DNA of 64,000 nt from Chloroflexota bacterium (GTDB lineage: Bacteria > Chloroflexota > Dehalococcoidia > Lucifugimonadales > Lucifugimonadaceae): NCBI GenBank assembly GCA_018650845.1, contig JABIFF010000017.1, forward strand, positions 92,298 to 156,297, read 5' to 3'. Below are positions 34,882 to 43,423 of the stretch, one piece after another (position 1 is the stretch's first letter; the number at the start of each line of letters is the position of its first letter). Under the pieces are notes generated by a model, which did not search any database, was not told where the DNA came from, and saw nothing but the letters and a program-made list of their open reading frames with translations. The position numbers were made by a program, and so were the translations under genes.

Positions 34882-35181
34882 ATGATTGCAGTTCGACGTA
34901 CATATCTTCCAAAGCCCGGAACCGGTGGCAAGTTGGCCGCTTTGGTCAACGAGGCGAGTGCTGCGATGGAAGCTGCTGGGTACAAGAAGCCAACGGTGTA
35001 CAAGGGCTGGCACGGATCGCACGGGATGCTGCAAACCGAGCAGCTGTGGGATTCGATCGCCGATTACGAGGCATCGCGAAGCGCCGTTCGAAAGACGCCT
35101 GGGATCACAACGATCTTCGATCAGATTTACCCGCTTCTAGCCGAGACCCACAACACCGAGATTTTTGAAATCACAGGTTAG
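34882..35181 (+). CDS. Small dimeric alpha/beta-barrel protein (NIPSNAP/ABM-like)
   Basis: Protein of 99 residues with the alternating strand-helix-strand pattern of dimeric alpha/beta-barrel (ABM or NIPSNAP-like) proteins: VRRTYLPKPGTGGKLAALVN, an amphipathic helix, VYKGWHGSHGMLQTEQLW, then a second helix. It starts 32 bases after the SQR-like gene with AGGAG upstream of ATG. It may be an accessory of that enzyme. A related but separate 97-residue protein is encoded at 55384-55677. Function unknown. Confidence 0.7.
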   Translation: MIAVRRTYLPKPGTGGKLAALVNEASAAMEAAGYKKPTVYKGWHGSHGMLQTEQLWDSIADYEASRSAVRKTPGITTIFDQIYPLLAETHNTEIFEITG

Positions 35182-35190
35182 GGTGAAACG

Positions 35191-36018
35191 CTACTTCGTC
35201 CCGACCACCTCGACCTGCATGAACGCGAAGAATGCGCCTTCAGCCTGAACCCAGTCGAGCCAGCCTTGCGAGATTTCTGCAAGTTCGGCTTCGGTTGCAA
35301 TTCCGTACTCAACCGCACGTTTAGCGAGATCAGATCGCAAGATTCGTTCTGCCCATTGTTCGCCCCACCATTTGAGCCCGGTTTCATCTGAGAATGTCCA
35401 CGTGGAAGTGGTGACCTGCAAATTTGAGAACCCAGCTTCGGTGAACCACTGCTTCACTCGGCGACCTGCGTGTGCATCGCCACCGTTTCGTTCGGCGACT
35501 TTGTAGTAGACATCGAGGAATTTCTCTAGGCGCTCATCTGGCGGGAACAACGCCGATGCGCCCCAGTCGACTTCTCGCACAGCGCAAATTCCGCCGGGTT
35601 TGAGGACTCGTTGCACTTCTTTCAGCGCTTTTACTGGTTCTGACAAGTGCTGAAGAACTTGGTGGGCATAGGCAGCGTCAAAACTATCGGCTTCATATCC
35701 AGTTTCGTAGACGCTGTTGGTTTCAAACTCGAGATTATTCAGGCTTTTTGACGAAGCGTTAGTACGAGCCTGCTCGATCACTGCTTCAGAGTTGTCGATT
35801 CCAAGCACAGAACCATCTGGAAGCAAATGTTCGGCTAGATCGACCGTAATCGTCCCCGGCCCACATCCGAAATCGAGCAATCGCATCGGTGATTTCAGCT
35901 GAGGCAGCACAAACGCCGCCGCCTCGCTCGCACGTCTCACAGCATGAGCCGCTACAACCGAAGCATGGTGCCCATGCGTGTATTTTTCTTCACTTGAACC
36001 TGAAATCGGACCGGTCAT
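35191..36018 (-). CDS. UbiE-like SAM-dependent methyltransferase
   Basis: Class I methyltransferase of 275 residues. Motif I LLDFGCGPGTITVDLAEHLL (about 47-66) and VLGIDNSEAVIEQA follow, with FDAAYAHQVLQHLSEPVKAL and LKPGGICAVREVDWG giving the rest of the Rossmann-like core. ATG 36018 is chosen because GGAGAAA lies about ten bases upstream; an open frame continues to 36081. Its 3' end is convergent with the NIPSNAP-like gene. Substrate unknown; the ubiquinone/menaquinone group is only one possibility. Confidence 0.87.
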   Translation of the reverse strand: MTGPISGSSEEKYTHGHHASVVAAHAVRRASEAAAFVLPQLKSPMRLLDFGCGPGTITVDLAEHLLPDGSVLGIDNSEAVIEQARTNASSKSLNNLEFETNSVYETGYEADSFDAAYAHQVLQHLSEPVKALKEVQRVLKPGGICAVREVDWGASALFPPDERLEKFLDVYYKVAERNGGDAHAGRRVKQWFTEAGFSNLQVTTSTWTFSDETGLKWWGEQWAERILRSDLAKRAVEYGIATEAELAEISQGWLDWVQAEGAFFAFMQVEVVGTK

Positions 36019-36075
36019 AATTTTTCGTTTCTCCGAACTGTGAAAACGATCATATGAATTCACTAGTCGACATAT

Positions 36076-36379
36076 TGTCATCCTGAACTAGATTCAGGAT
36101 CAGCATCCAAAGCAGTTACCAACGTTCGAATTAGCTCGCAGCAAACCTGCCTTTAGGTGTCGTGCTGAACTGCATCCTGAGCCCCGTCGAAGGGTTGTTT
36201 CAGTATGTCTCTACCCCTTGCAGCGGTTTCGTGATGGGAATCGCTGGCAGGACAAGCGTTGCAGGGGGGAGAAAGATCCTGAAACAAGTTCAGGATGACA
36301 TTGTCAGCAGATGCTGTCTTGCCCCGAATTTAACGATACGTCCGTCTCGCGTGATTCAGAATCAAGTTCAGAATGACAG
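36076..36379. repeat. Cluster of dispersed REP-like repeats
   Basis: The 400-bp gap contains three copies of the TGTCATYCTGAAC-type repeat (36076-36103, 36275-36300, 36353-36379, the last two reversed). A degenerate element reads CATCCTGAGCCCCGTCGAAG (from about 36172), like Chloroflexota/Bacteroidota palindromic repeats. No gene is seen. Confidence 0.65.
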
Positions 36380-36421
36380 TAGCTAAGTCGCGTACTGTTG
36401 CCGACGGTCAAGGAAGACCGC

Positions 36422-37597
36422 CTAGTACGCCTTCCAGTCCTCTGGAACTTCGTCCGGCGCTATCGAACGCCGTTCTTCGGCGCTTTTGATCGTTGCTAGC
36501 GTTGCGGCCAGTTCGAGTCGACCATCCTCGCCTGAGTAGCGAACTTGCTCGCCAGCGACGATCGAATCGACCCAGTGCTCGATAGCGGCCTGATGCGAGG
36601 CATCGTAGTAGTTGTTGTTCGATAGCCACACACGGTCGCCCGAGTTGCCTGCATCGATCGCACGAGAAAATCCGTCACGATGCAAAATTACCGCTGCGGG
36701 CTGTGGCAAGCCGTTGGCCGCACCGCCACCCTCGCCGTACACCGTCAAACTGCCTTTTGTGCCGTGCACCTGCGTCACAAATCCAACTTCACCAACTGCA
36801 TCGCCACCAGATTCCACTTGGTTCCACGCGCTATCGATTCCGTTCGAGAAACTCCAGCCAACCGAAGTAATCGCCTGACCCGTTGGCGCACCCGTACCCG
36901 ATATGCGTTCGCTCGCAGTTTGCCCAATTTGAGAATGAGCCGTGACGGAAGTTACTTCGGCACCAGCAGCAAAGTACCTCGCTGTAGCGAAGAAATGAGG
37001 TGCATGATCCATGATCCACGGAAAATTGCCGCCACCTGACAGTTTTGGATCGATCCGCCAAGGCGCATTTGCTTCATGACTCATCCCAGAGAGTCGCTCA
37101 GCCTCTTCGGGCTTCATCACCCACGGACCTTTGGTTTCTCGAATGTGCAGCACATCGCCAATATCTCCGCTTTCGATCACGGCACGTGCGGCGACGTTGG
37201 GGTGGTGAAATACATAACTCTCGCCGACCATCAAAGTTGTGCCAGCATCACGGTGAGCGGCGACCATCGCACTCGCTTCCGCCAAAGAATGAGTCATTGG
37301 CTTTTCGCAGTACACATGCTTGCCTGCCTTAGCAGCAGCAATGGTTTGATCGGCATGAACGAACGGCGGCGTGACGAGATCTATCGCATCAACATTTGGG
37401 TCGGCCAAAACGGCTTCAAGCGAAGTAAACGCCTTTGAACCTGTCGATTCCGCAAGTTCGCCAACGCTATCGGCGTCAAGATCGCAAACTGCGTACAAAT
37501 TGGCATTCGGTGCTGCCGCTAGGCCGTTTAAGTGGGCGGGTGCAGCGACTTTTCCGGTCGCACCAATCAGAGCTACGTTCAAACGTTCAGATGCCAA
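36422..37597 (-). CDS. Gfo/Idh/MocA-family oxidoreductase
   Basis: NAD(P)-dependent oxidoreductase of 391 residues. N-terminal VALIGATGKVAAPAHLNGL (about 8-26), VDAIDLVTPPFVHADQTIAAAKAGKHVYCEKPM (about 70-102) with the conserved EKP lysine, and GGGNFPWIMDHAPHFFATARYF holding a likely catalytic His. It is closer to the classical family than the 27267-28529 protein, which lacks EKP. TTG start 37597 has no strong Shine-Dalgarno. The AcoX-like gene lies upstream on the same strand; 44 bases separate them. Confidence 0.87.
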   Translation of the reverse strand: MASERLNVALIGATGKVAAPAHLNGLAAAPNANLYAVCDLDADSVGELAESTGSKAFTSLEAVLADPNVDAIDLVTPPFVHADQTIAAAKAGKHVYCEKPMTHSLAEASAMVAAHRDAGTTLMVGESYVFHHPNVAARAVIESGDIGDVLHIRETKGPWVMKPEEAERLSGMSHEANAPWRIDPKLSGGGNFPWIMDHAPHFFATARYFAAGAEVTSVTAHSQIGQTASERISGTGAPTGQAITSVGWSFSNGIDSAWNQVESGGDAVGEVGFVTQVHGTKGSLTVYGEGGGAANGLPQPAAVILHRDGFSRAIDAGNSGDRVWLSNNNYYDASHQAAIEHWVDSIVAGEQVRYSGEDGRLELAATLATIKSAEERRSIAPDEVPEDWKAY

Positions 37598-37641
37598 TAT
37601 TTATGACCTTACGAGATTGATTGGAACCTAAGTTCGCGACT

Positions 37642-38619
37642 CTATCGTGTTGCCAACAGCGTCATCGTAGTCGGAACATCGACAACCCACGGACCGTCCG
37701 AGTTCAACACTGCGTAAACCTTTTGATCGGGCAGTAATTCAACTTCGCGCTCGCCATCGAGTGCCACAGTTCCCGGCTGAAGATTAATTTCGATCTTCTC
37801 GCCCGGGGTCATCACTTTCCAATCTTGAATATCAACATCAGAGATCATCCCCGGTGCAATCGGTGCTCGAACGGTTGTCGCGTTCTTTCCGGGCTTGCCA
37901 GTGAATCTTATGTACAAACCGTTCTCATCATCGATGGCGATAGGCATGATCCTTGAGCCAATCGACGAAAGACCGATACTTGCCGGTTCCGCACGTGTTA
38001 GGAACATCGAATGAAGGCTTTTGGTGTCCCAGACAGCCCTTGCGCCAACAAACATCTGAGTCGAAACCGCAGCATCTACAAGCGCATCGTCTCGTCGCTC
38101 GCCATTCACGTAAATATCGATTCGCTTAGAACGTCGGCACGCCTCGTCACGGGTCAGCACTCCGGTAGCTAAAGCCCCGGCAGCCATTCCCGCCAAAGTG
38201 CCCTCAGTGTTCGCAGGAAAGACGTTGTTCGTTCCGGTTGATATAGGAACCAGAGGAACTTCTCCGGCGCCTTTAGCGACAACACGGTTCGTGCCGTCAC
38301 CACCGAGAGTCACGATGCAATCGACACCCTGTTCTGCCATGGCTTGAGCTGCTCTTGTCGAAGCGCCCTGATGATCGGCAACACCCATCTCGACATACTC
38401 AACCTTGATCTGACCTTCGACGTCGGCTGCAGCAGGTCGAGCCAATCCCGAATGATCTGGCATGACCAGAATCCGATCGGCACCAGTTGAAACAACACCC
38501 GCGAAAACTCGGCGAAGAATGTTCGCCTTTTCCTGATTCGAAACTACGCGACCGTGGGCCACCAAACGGCGAATGTCTTTACCGGCCGCCGGGTTTGCGA
38601 TTATTCCGACGGTGCTCAA
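37642..38619 (-). CDS. acoX: AcoX-like ATP-NAD-kinase-family protein
   Basis: Protein of 325 residues of the NAD-kinase/diacylglycerol-kinase fold. The ATP site reads CIVTLGGDGTNRVVAKG (about 97-113) and the substrate region ISTGTNNVFPANTEGTLAG. The C-terminal part is beta-rich. This combination and its location right behind the E2 gene (33-base gap) match AcoX, a protein of unknown exact function encoded in acetoin dehydrogenase operons. TTG 38619 has GAAGGT nine bases upstream. An NAD kinase activity is not excluded. Confidence 0.78.
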   Translation of the reverse strand: MSTVGIIANPAAGKDIRRLVAHGRVVSNQEKANILRRVFAGVVSTGADRILVMPDHSGLARPAAADVEGQIKVEYVEMGVADHQGASTRAAQAMAEQGVDCIVTLGGDGTNRVVAKGAGEVPLVPISTGTNNVFPANTEGTLAGMAAGALATGVLTRDEACRRSKRIDIYVNGERRDDALVDAAVSTQMFVGARAVWDTKSLHSMFLTRAEPASIGLSSIGSRIMPIAIDDENGLYIRFTGKPGKNATTVRAPIAPGMISDVDIQDWKVMTPGEKIEINLQPGTVALDGEREVELLPDQKVYAVLNSDGPWVVDVPTTMTLLATR

Positions 38620-38652
38620 TTTACGTTTACCTTCAAAGCCATATGCCGACGC

Positions 38653-39894
38653 TTACGCCTTCATCCAGCTTGGGTCGCTGAGTAATTTGGCGATAGATCG
38701 AACGAACTCGGCGGCAGGTGCGCCGTCCCATGCTCGGTGATCGAAAGCGAGGTTCAGGTTGGCGATAGATCGAACTGCAACTTCGCCATCAACGACAGCA
38801 GGCTGCTCTTCGACTGTTCCAACTCCCAGAATTCCGATTTCAGGCGGGTTCAAGAGAGGGTCGAAAGTGTTGATGTTGTACGAACTCAAATTTGTGATCG
38901 AGAACGTGCTGTTGGTCATTTCGTCGATTGAAAGCGAGTTCGCCTTAGCCTTCTTAGCAAGATCACGAACTTCCTGTGCGATTTCTAGAAGCGATTTCTG
39001 GTCGGCGTTCTTGATTACAGGAACAAGCAAGCCTTCAGGAATCGCCATGGCGATACCGACGTTCACTTCATCGAGAATTCGAACTTCATCGCCAACCAAG
39101 TGAGCGTTTGCAATCGGCATTTCTTTCAGTGCCTTAGCAACAGCAGCAATAACCAGATCCTGATATTGAGGTCGAATCTTGTGCTGTCGCCACTCGCCAA
39201 CGAGTTCACGCTGGAATGCGACTGCGTCAGTTACATCTGCGGTCGTAGACAAGGTCACACTTGGAATCGCAGCGCTCTCGGTCATTCGGCGAGCGATAGT
39301 TCCACGCAAGCCGGAAAGCTTTACAACTTCCTTCACCGGCACAACCGATTCAGGAAGCGGAGCGGCGCCAGAGGATGAAGCGGCGCCAGAGGATGAAGCG
39401 GCTCCTGCGGCAGGCGCAGCGTTGGCGGCCTTCACATCGTCTTCGGTAACTCGACCGCTAGGTCCAGTTCCAACGATTCCAGTAAGATCAACGCCCATCT
39501 CTTTGGCGAGTCGTCGTGCTCGGGGAGTAACGATCTGCTTGCCACCCTTTGGCGCAGCTGCGGCAGGTGCTGCAGGCTTTGCGGCAACTACTGGAGCGGG
39601 AGTCGATGCCGAACCAACAACGGGGGCAACATCTGGAAGATCACCTTCTGAATCGCCGGCTTCGAGGACGTATCCAAGAACGGTTCCAACGTCGACTACT
39701 CGACCTTCTTCAACGTCGATTCGTCCGAGCGTGCCATCGGCAGTTGCTTCGACTTCAGCGTTAACTTTGGAAGATTCGATCTCGACAAGTTGATCGCCTT
39801 TTGCGATCGGGTCGCCGACAGCTTTGAGCCATTTGATGACTTCGCCGTCGTTCATCCCCATGCCCCACTGAGGCAGGATGATTGGTGCAGACAT
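38653..39894 (-). CDS. acoC: Dihydrolipoamide acyltransferase (E2) of 2-oxoacid/acetoin dehydrogenase
   Basis: E2 core enzyme of 413 residues. Lipoyl domain at 1-78 with Lys43 in IESSKVNAEV, Ala/Pro linker, peripheral-subunit-binding domain at about 116-152 (TPRARRLAKEMGVDL), second linker with repeated SSGA units, and catalytic domain with FDHRAWDGAPAAEF near the C-terminus (His-x3-Asp-Gly). It transfers acyl groups to CoA. The E1 alpha/beta genes lie 2.5-5 kb upstream on the same strand, separated by two unrelated genes; AcoX follows directly. No E3 is in the window. Gene symbol is by context; branched-chain or pyruvate E2 is an alternative. Confidence 0.88.
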   Translation of the reverse strand: MSAPIILPQWGMGMNDGEVIKWLKAVGDPIAKGDQLVEIESSKVNAEVEATADGTLGRIDVEEGRVVDVGTVLGYVLEAGDSEGDLPDVAPVVGSASTPAPVVAAKPAAPAAAAPKGGKQIVTPRARRLAKEMGVDLTGIVGTGPSGRVTEDDVKAANAAPAAGAASSSGAASSSGAAPLPESVVPVKEVVKLSGLRGTIARRMTESAAIPSVTLSTTADVTDAVAFQRELVGEWRQHKIRPQYQDLVIAAVAKALKEMPIANAHLVGDEVRILDEVNVGIAMAIPEGLLVPVIKNADQKSLLEIAQEVRDLAKKAKANSLSIDEMTNSTFSITNLSSYNINTFDPLLNPPEIGILGVGTVEEQPAVVDGEVAVRSIANLNLAFDHRAWDGAPAAEFVRSIAKLLSDPSWMKA

Positions 39895-40090
39895 AAAACC
39901 GTTTACCGTTCTTTGGCCAGTTCACGGGCGCAACGCTTACCGGCAATGTTTCATTTTCGCAGCGAGATGCGGCCAAGAACAAAACTCTGAATATGGAATC
40001 AGGAACAACGCGCCGGCGGCTATATTAGCGCAGTTCGAGGCCAGTTCGGGGGGGTGTTCACAAGAAGATCGGCGGTTTCCGCAGCTTAGA

Positions 40091-41488
40091 TTAGTCGAGA
40101 ACCGTGATTTCAGTCTCATCACTAAATTCATAAGCGCCAGCCATCTCCAATTGCTGTGCAATTTCTACCGATGACCCTCGCCCAATCACTACACGTTCCG
40201 CCTCATCTGAATACCAGCGACTCATGACCAAATAGCCACCAGGCCCCCACCATGATTCAAGTACGCCTGGAATTCCGCGACCCGCTGGTGAGTACCCGGG
40301 ATTTGACTCCATAGCCTCTGAAAGAGCCGTGAAAAATTCGTTTGCGTCGTCTCTGGTATCCCATGCGGTAGTCATTATTAATCCCGGCTCGCCCGTATCT
40401 TGGGCTTCAACAACGGCGTACACATCGCCACCCCAACCTGCTGCAGCTTCGATTGCGTCGACACTGCCGATAGCTTCAAGCCACGTGCGCAAGAAAAACT
40501 CGCCCATCACGTTTTCAGCCTGAATGTCCCAACCGCTGAGATGAACTCCATCATCAGGAATATCGAGTTCAATTGGCTCTTCTTTATCGAGATATTTTTC
40601 GGGGTGAAGAACTTGCTCGGTGCTTTTTGGAGGATTTTTGAAGACGGCATCGACAGCAGCGAACTCTCCAAGCTGAAGAATCACTGCGATAAAAGCGGCG
40701 CCATCGGTGTAGGAAAATTCGAGACTTCGTTGGAGAAAGTAGGGTGCCTCTGGCTGTTCGGCTTGATCAGCGAGAGCCGATTCAAGTAGTTCGCTCAATT
40801 CAAGGAAATCGTAGTTGGCAAGCATGTACTGCGATTGGGCAGAAGTTGCATCGCCTTCGACCAGAGCCGAAATCGCCAGTCCCATGTCATCGTTAGTTGC
40901 AAGATCGTCTATCGCTTCAAGATCGAATTTGGCATCTTGCAGTCGGTGAACGTACTCGTGGGCGTAGGTTAGTTGCGCTTCGATATCGATCGACTCGGCA
41001 CCGGATTGATCGTCGCCCAGCACGAAGAATTCTTCTTTTTCGGGATCGTAAAGACCCAGTACCTGGCTGCCAAAGAGACTGTCGTAGATAGCGTTCAGGT
41101 CGGCGTCTTGAGGGATCACGTCTAGCAGCTTGAAGAGAGTTTCTTCATGATCGATTTGACCCATAATTTCGGGATCGTCTAGCTGTTCATCCAGCTTTTC
41201 TTTCATCCCGGCCTTGTCGACAAATTTGTGCTCGACAGGTGGTGGCGTATCGATGCCACGAATTTCTTCGACAGCACGTTCTATCGAATCGAGAAGCTCA
41301 TCGACTGTTAGCTCGACAGGCGCGATTGCAGCTGTAGGGATTGGCTCTATGGTCGGTGTAGCAGTTGGCTCCGCGTCAGAACCGTTCGAACACCCAATGC
41401 TGAACGCAAAAACAAGCATCGCCAAAAGCGACAGCCGGAAACCAACTGGCCTCAAGAAAACGAGGCTTCGCCTCTTAGAGAAGGGCAT
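40091..41488 (-). CDS. Lipoprotein with HExxH metallopeptidase-like motif
   Basis: Exported lipoprotein of 465 residues with lipobox FSIGC (Cys about 33), Thr/Pro linker (TATPTIEPIPTA), then a domain containing YAHEYVHRLQD (about 178-188): an HExxH zinc motif. A downstream EGDATSAQ Glu (about residue 213) is a plausible third ligand, as in gluzincins. The C-terminal half holds a second module (VYAVVEAQDTG, GGYLVMSRWYSD). Start ATG overlaps the HAD gene's 3' end by 14 bases, indicating coupling. Substrate unknown; it could process surface proteins or have lost activity. Confidence 0.8.
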   Translation of the reverse strand: MPFSKRRSLVFLRPVGFRLSLLAMLVFAFSIGCSNGSDAEPTATPTIEPIPTAAIAPVELTVDELLDSIERAVEEIRGIDTPPPVEHKFVDKAGMKEKLDEQLDDPEIMGQIDHEETLFKLLDVIPQDADLNAIYDSLFGSQVLGLYDPEKEEFFVLGDDQSGAESIDIEAQLTYAHEYVHRLQDAKFDLEAIDDLATNDDMGLAISALVEGDATSAQSQYMLANYDFLELSELLESALADQAEQPEAPYFLQRSLEFSYTDGAAFIAVILQLGEFAAVDAVFKNPPKSTEQVLHPEKYLDKEEPIELDIPDDGVHLSGWDIQAENVMGEFFLRTWLEAIGSVDAIEAAAGWGGDVYAVVEAQDTGEPGLIMTTAWDTRDDANEFFTALSEAMESNPGYSPAGRGIPGVLESWWGPGGYLVMSRWYSDEAERVVIGRGSSVEIAQQLEMAGAYEFSDETEITVLD

Positions 41489-42179
41489 CTGCTAGTTCGG
41501 TGAAGTTGAGAACTGTTACGTCGGGCTTGTACATATCGTGAGTGTCTTCAAACGGCAGATCGTAGCGATTTACGTAGGCTCCACGAAGTCCGCACGTTCG
41601 AGCGCCCATCACGTCGAACGAATTCGCCGAAACCATGATTAGCTCGCCCGGCTCCATACCAAGATTCCGAGCTGCACGGCGGTATACACCCGGCTTCGGC
41701 TTGAAGTATCCGGCCTCTTCGACCGACATCACGCCATCGAATTCGTACTTGATGCGGTTCTTCACGAGATGATCGAGGAACCACGGGTTTCCGTTTGAAA
41801 GTGCGATGAGCTTGTAGCGTTCTTTTAGTCGATCGAGACCCGCAACACACTCCGGAAACGGCGAAAGTTCCTGCCAGCCTGCCATGAACGTTTTTGTTTC
41901 TTCAGGGCTAGGCGTGAGTTTGTTGGCGCGTGCAACGTAGTCAAAGGCTTTTTGCACAGTTTCTAGATAACCGGAGTGCCCGAGTTCGACGAGCGTGTCC
42001 TGGTACTGCTCAATCCGCTGCCTGTAACGGAGCTGCTGCCACATTGCGGCGGGATCGATTCCAGAATCACGATTGTCTAAGAAAATCTTCAGGTGGGGAG
42101 TTAGCGAGCCGCCCAGATCGAGAACAGTCCCGAACAGATCAAACGTAAGCGCTTTGCAATTCTCAAAAACAGGATTCAA
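41475..42179 (-). CDS. HAD-family type II L-2-haloacid dehalogenase
   Basis: HAD hydrolase of 234 residues. Nucleophile motif LTFDLFGTVLD (Asp about 13), motif II LIALSNGNPWFL, Lys in GYFKPKPGVYR, and motif IV MVSANSFDVMGARTCGLRG. The SNGN and SAN-S-FDxxGA signatures are typical of haloacid dehalogenases that hydrolyse L-2-haloacids such as 2-chloropropionate. TTG start with GGGAG eight bases upstream. It opens a transcript just after the terminator of E1 beta and its 3' end overlaps the lipoprotein gene. Natural halogenated substrates exist in seawater; a phosphatase role is an alternative. Confidence 0.85.
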   Translation of the reverse strand: MNPVFENCKALTFDLFGTVLDLGGSLTPHLKIFLDNRDSGIDPAAMWQQLRYRQRIEQYQDTLVELGHSGYLETVQKAFDYVARANKLTPSPEETKTFMAGWQELSPFPECVAGLDRLKERYKLIALSNGNPWFLDHLVKNRIKYEFDGVMSVEEAGYFKPKPGVYRRAARNLGMEPGELIMVSANSFDVMGARTCGLRGAYVNRYDLPFEDTHDMYKPDVTVLNFTELADALL

Positions 42180-42307
42180 TGGTTGGGCTCCCGAGGGGAT
42201 GACGGACAGGCGAGTGATAACGCAACAAGCCTACCGTGAGATTGGTCGTGATGTCGGCACGGTCCAGCTACCAGAATCACCCTCTTCCCGCACAAAACAA
42301 AAAAAAA

Positions 42308-42332
42308 CCCGGACTTCTCGTCCGGGGCTTTT
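42308..42332 (-). terminator. Rho-independent terminator after E1 beta
   Basis: CCCGGAC (42308-42314), loop TTCTC, GTCCGGG (42320-42326), with T-runs on both strands; on the minus strand the stem is followed by TTTTTTTTG. It closes the E1 alpha/E1 beta transcript and separates it from the HAD gene. Confidence 0.88.
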
Positions 42333-42349
42333 TATTCACAAATTTCCTA

Positions 42350-42375
42350 GAAGAAAACGTGCCAATTAGAAGGCT
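42350..42375 (-). repeat. Partial stop-abutting repeat at E1 beta 3' end
   Basis: Minus strand after TAA: AGCCTTCTAATTGGCACGTT, then TTCT. The first seven bases pair with GAAGGCT spanning the stop codon, and the GGCACGTTTTCT tail is the same as in the other copies, but its own GTGCC half is missing. Confidence 0.45.
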
Positions 42376-43362
42376 TTAGCCTTCCATCGTGCGTTTCACT
42401 GCAGCAGTGATCTTTGGAACGTCTGGGTAGACGTGCTTTTCGAGGGATGGTGTGTATGGAATGTGAACCTGCTCGGAAGCGACCTTCTGAATCGGGGCTG
42501 TGAGAGACCAGAAGCCTTCTTCAGCAACGATAGAAGCGATTTCCGAAGCAGCACTACAAACCTTGTGAGCAGGATCGGCGATAACAAGTCGACCCGTCTT
42601 CTCAACAGATTCCAATACCGTCTGCTTATCGAATGGAACCAGCGTTCGAGGGTCGATCACCTCGACTGAAATTCCTTCGGCAGCAAGCTGATCAGCAGTT
42701 GCAATGGCATGGTTTACTGCGCCACCAATAGCAACGATTGTGCAATCGGTACCTTCTCGGAACACTTTCGCCTCGCCAAACGGAACAAGTAGTTCCTCAC
42801 CCGGCAAGTCGGCATTGTCAGGAACCTCGCCACGCATGCCGAAGAGAGTTCCATCTTCAAAAACGATGGTCGGGTCGTCGTCACGAATGGCTGTCTTAAG
42901 CAGGCCCTTCATATCGGCAGGGTTCGATGGAACAATAATCTTGATTCCAGGCATGTTCATGAACATCGGATACGAGCGGTCCGAGTGGTGAGCCGCCGAA
43001 CCTGCTCCGTAGAACATCGACGCTCGGAAGACCACCGGCAGTGTTGCCTGCCCACCGAACATATACCGCATCTTCGCGGCCTGAGAGATGAGCTGGTCCA
43101 TTGCAACCCACATGAAGCTGGTCAGTGTCTCAACCACTGGGCGCATGCCCACTAGCGATGCACCAATTGCAGCTCCAAAGAAACCCTCTTCGGAAAGAGG
43201 AGTATCGAGAACTCGCTTTTCACCAAACTCGCTGAGGAGGTCGGCAGTCGCGCCATAAATGGCTCGACGAATGTCCTCACCCAGGATGAACACGCTTTCG
43301 TCGCGTCTCATCTCCTCCTGGATGGCCTGGTTTATTGCTTCTAAAAATACGGTCTGTGCCAT
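42376..43362 (-). CDS. acoB: 2-oxoacid/acetoin dehydrogenase E1 beta
   Basis: Beta subunit of a thiamine-diphosphate-dependent dehydrogenase, 328 residues. Transketolase-like pyrimidine domain with GEDIRRAIYGATADLL, DTPLSEEGFFGAAIGASLVG, and RYMFGGQATLPVVFR. The C-terminal domain has VEVIDPRTLVPFDKQTVLESVEKTGRLVI. Together with E1 alpha upstream (61-base gap) it decarboxylates the substrate and loads the lipoyl arm of E2. The pair ends at a strong terminator. acoB by context; pyruvate, branched-chain 2-oxoacid or acetoin cannot be separated by sequence alone. Confidence 0.9.
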   Translation of the reverse strand: MAQTVFLEAINQAIQEEMRRDESVFILGEDIRRAIYGATADLLSEFGEKRVLDTPLSEEGFFGAAIGASLVGMRPVVETLTSFMWVAMDQLISQAAKMRYMFGGQATLPVVFRASMFYGAGSAAHHSDRSYPMFMNMPGIKIIVPSNPADMKGLLKTAIRDDDPTIVFEDGTLFGMRGEVPDNADLPGEELLVPFGEAKVFREGTDCTIVAIGGAVNHAIATADQLAAEGISVEVIDPRTLVPFDKQTVLESVEKTGRLVIADPAHKVCSAASEIASIVAEEGFWSLTAPIQKVASEQVHIPYTPSLEKHVYPDVPKITAAVKRTMEG

Positions 43363-43423
43363 TTTGATCTATTACCTGTGAACTGAGAAATATCTTGATG
43401 AATGAATGAAAACTAATCTCTGG

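Noticed and set aside
39179..39793. 204-residue plus-strand ORF opposite E2
   Set aside because: Ala/Thr/Pro/Ser-rich mirror of the E2 linker; no domain and no ribosome binding site.
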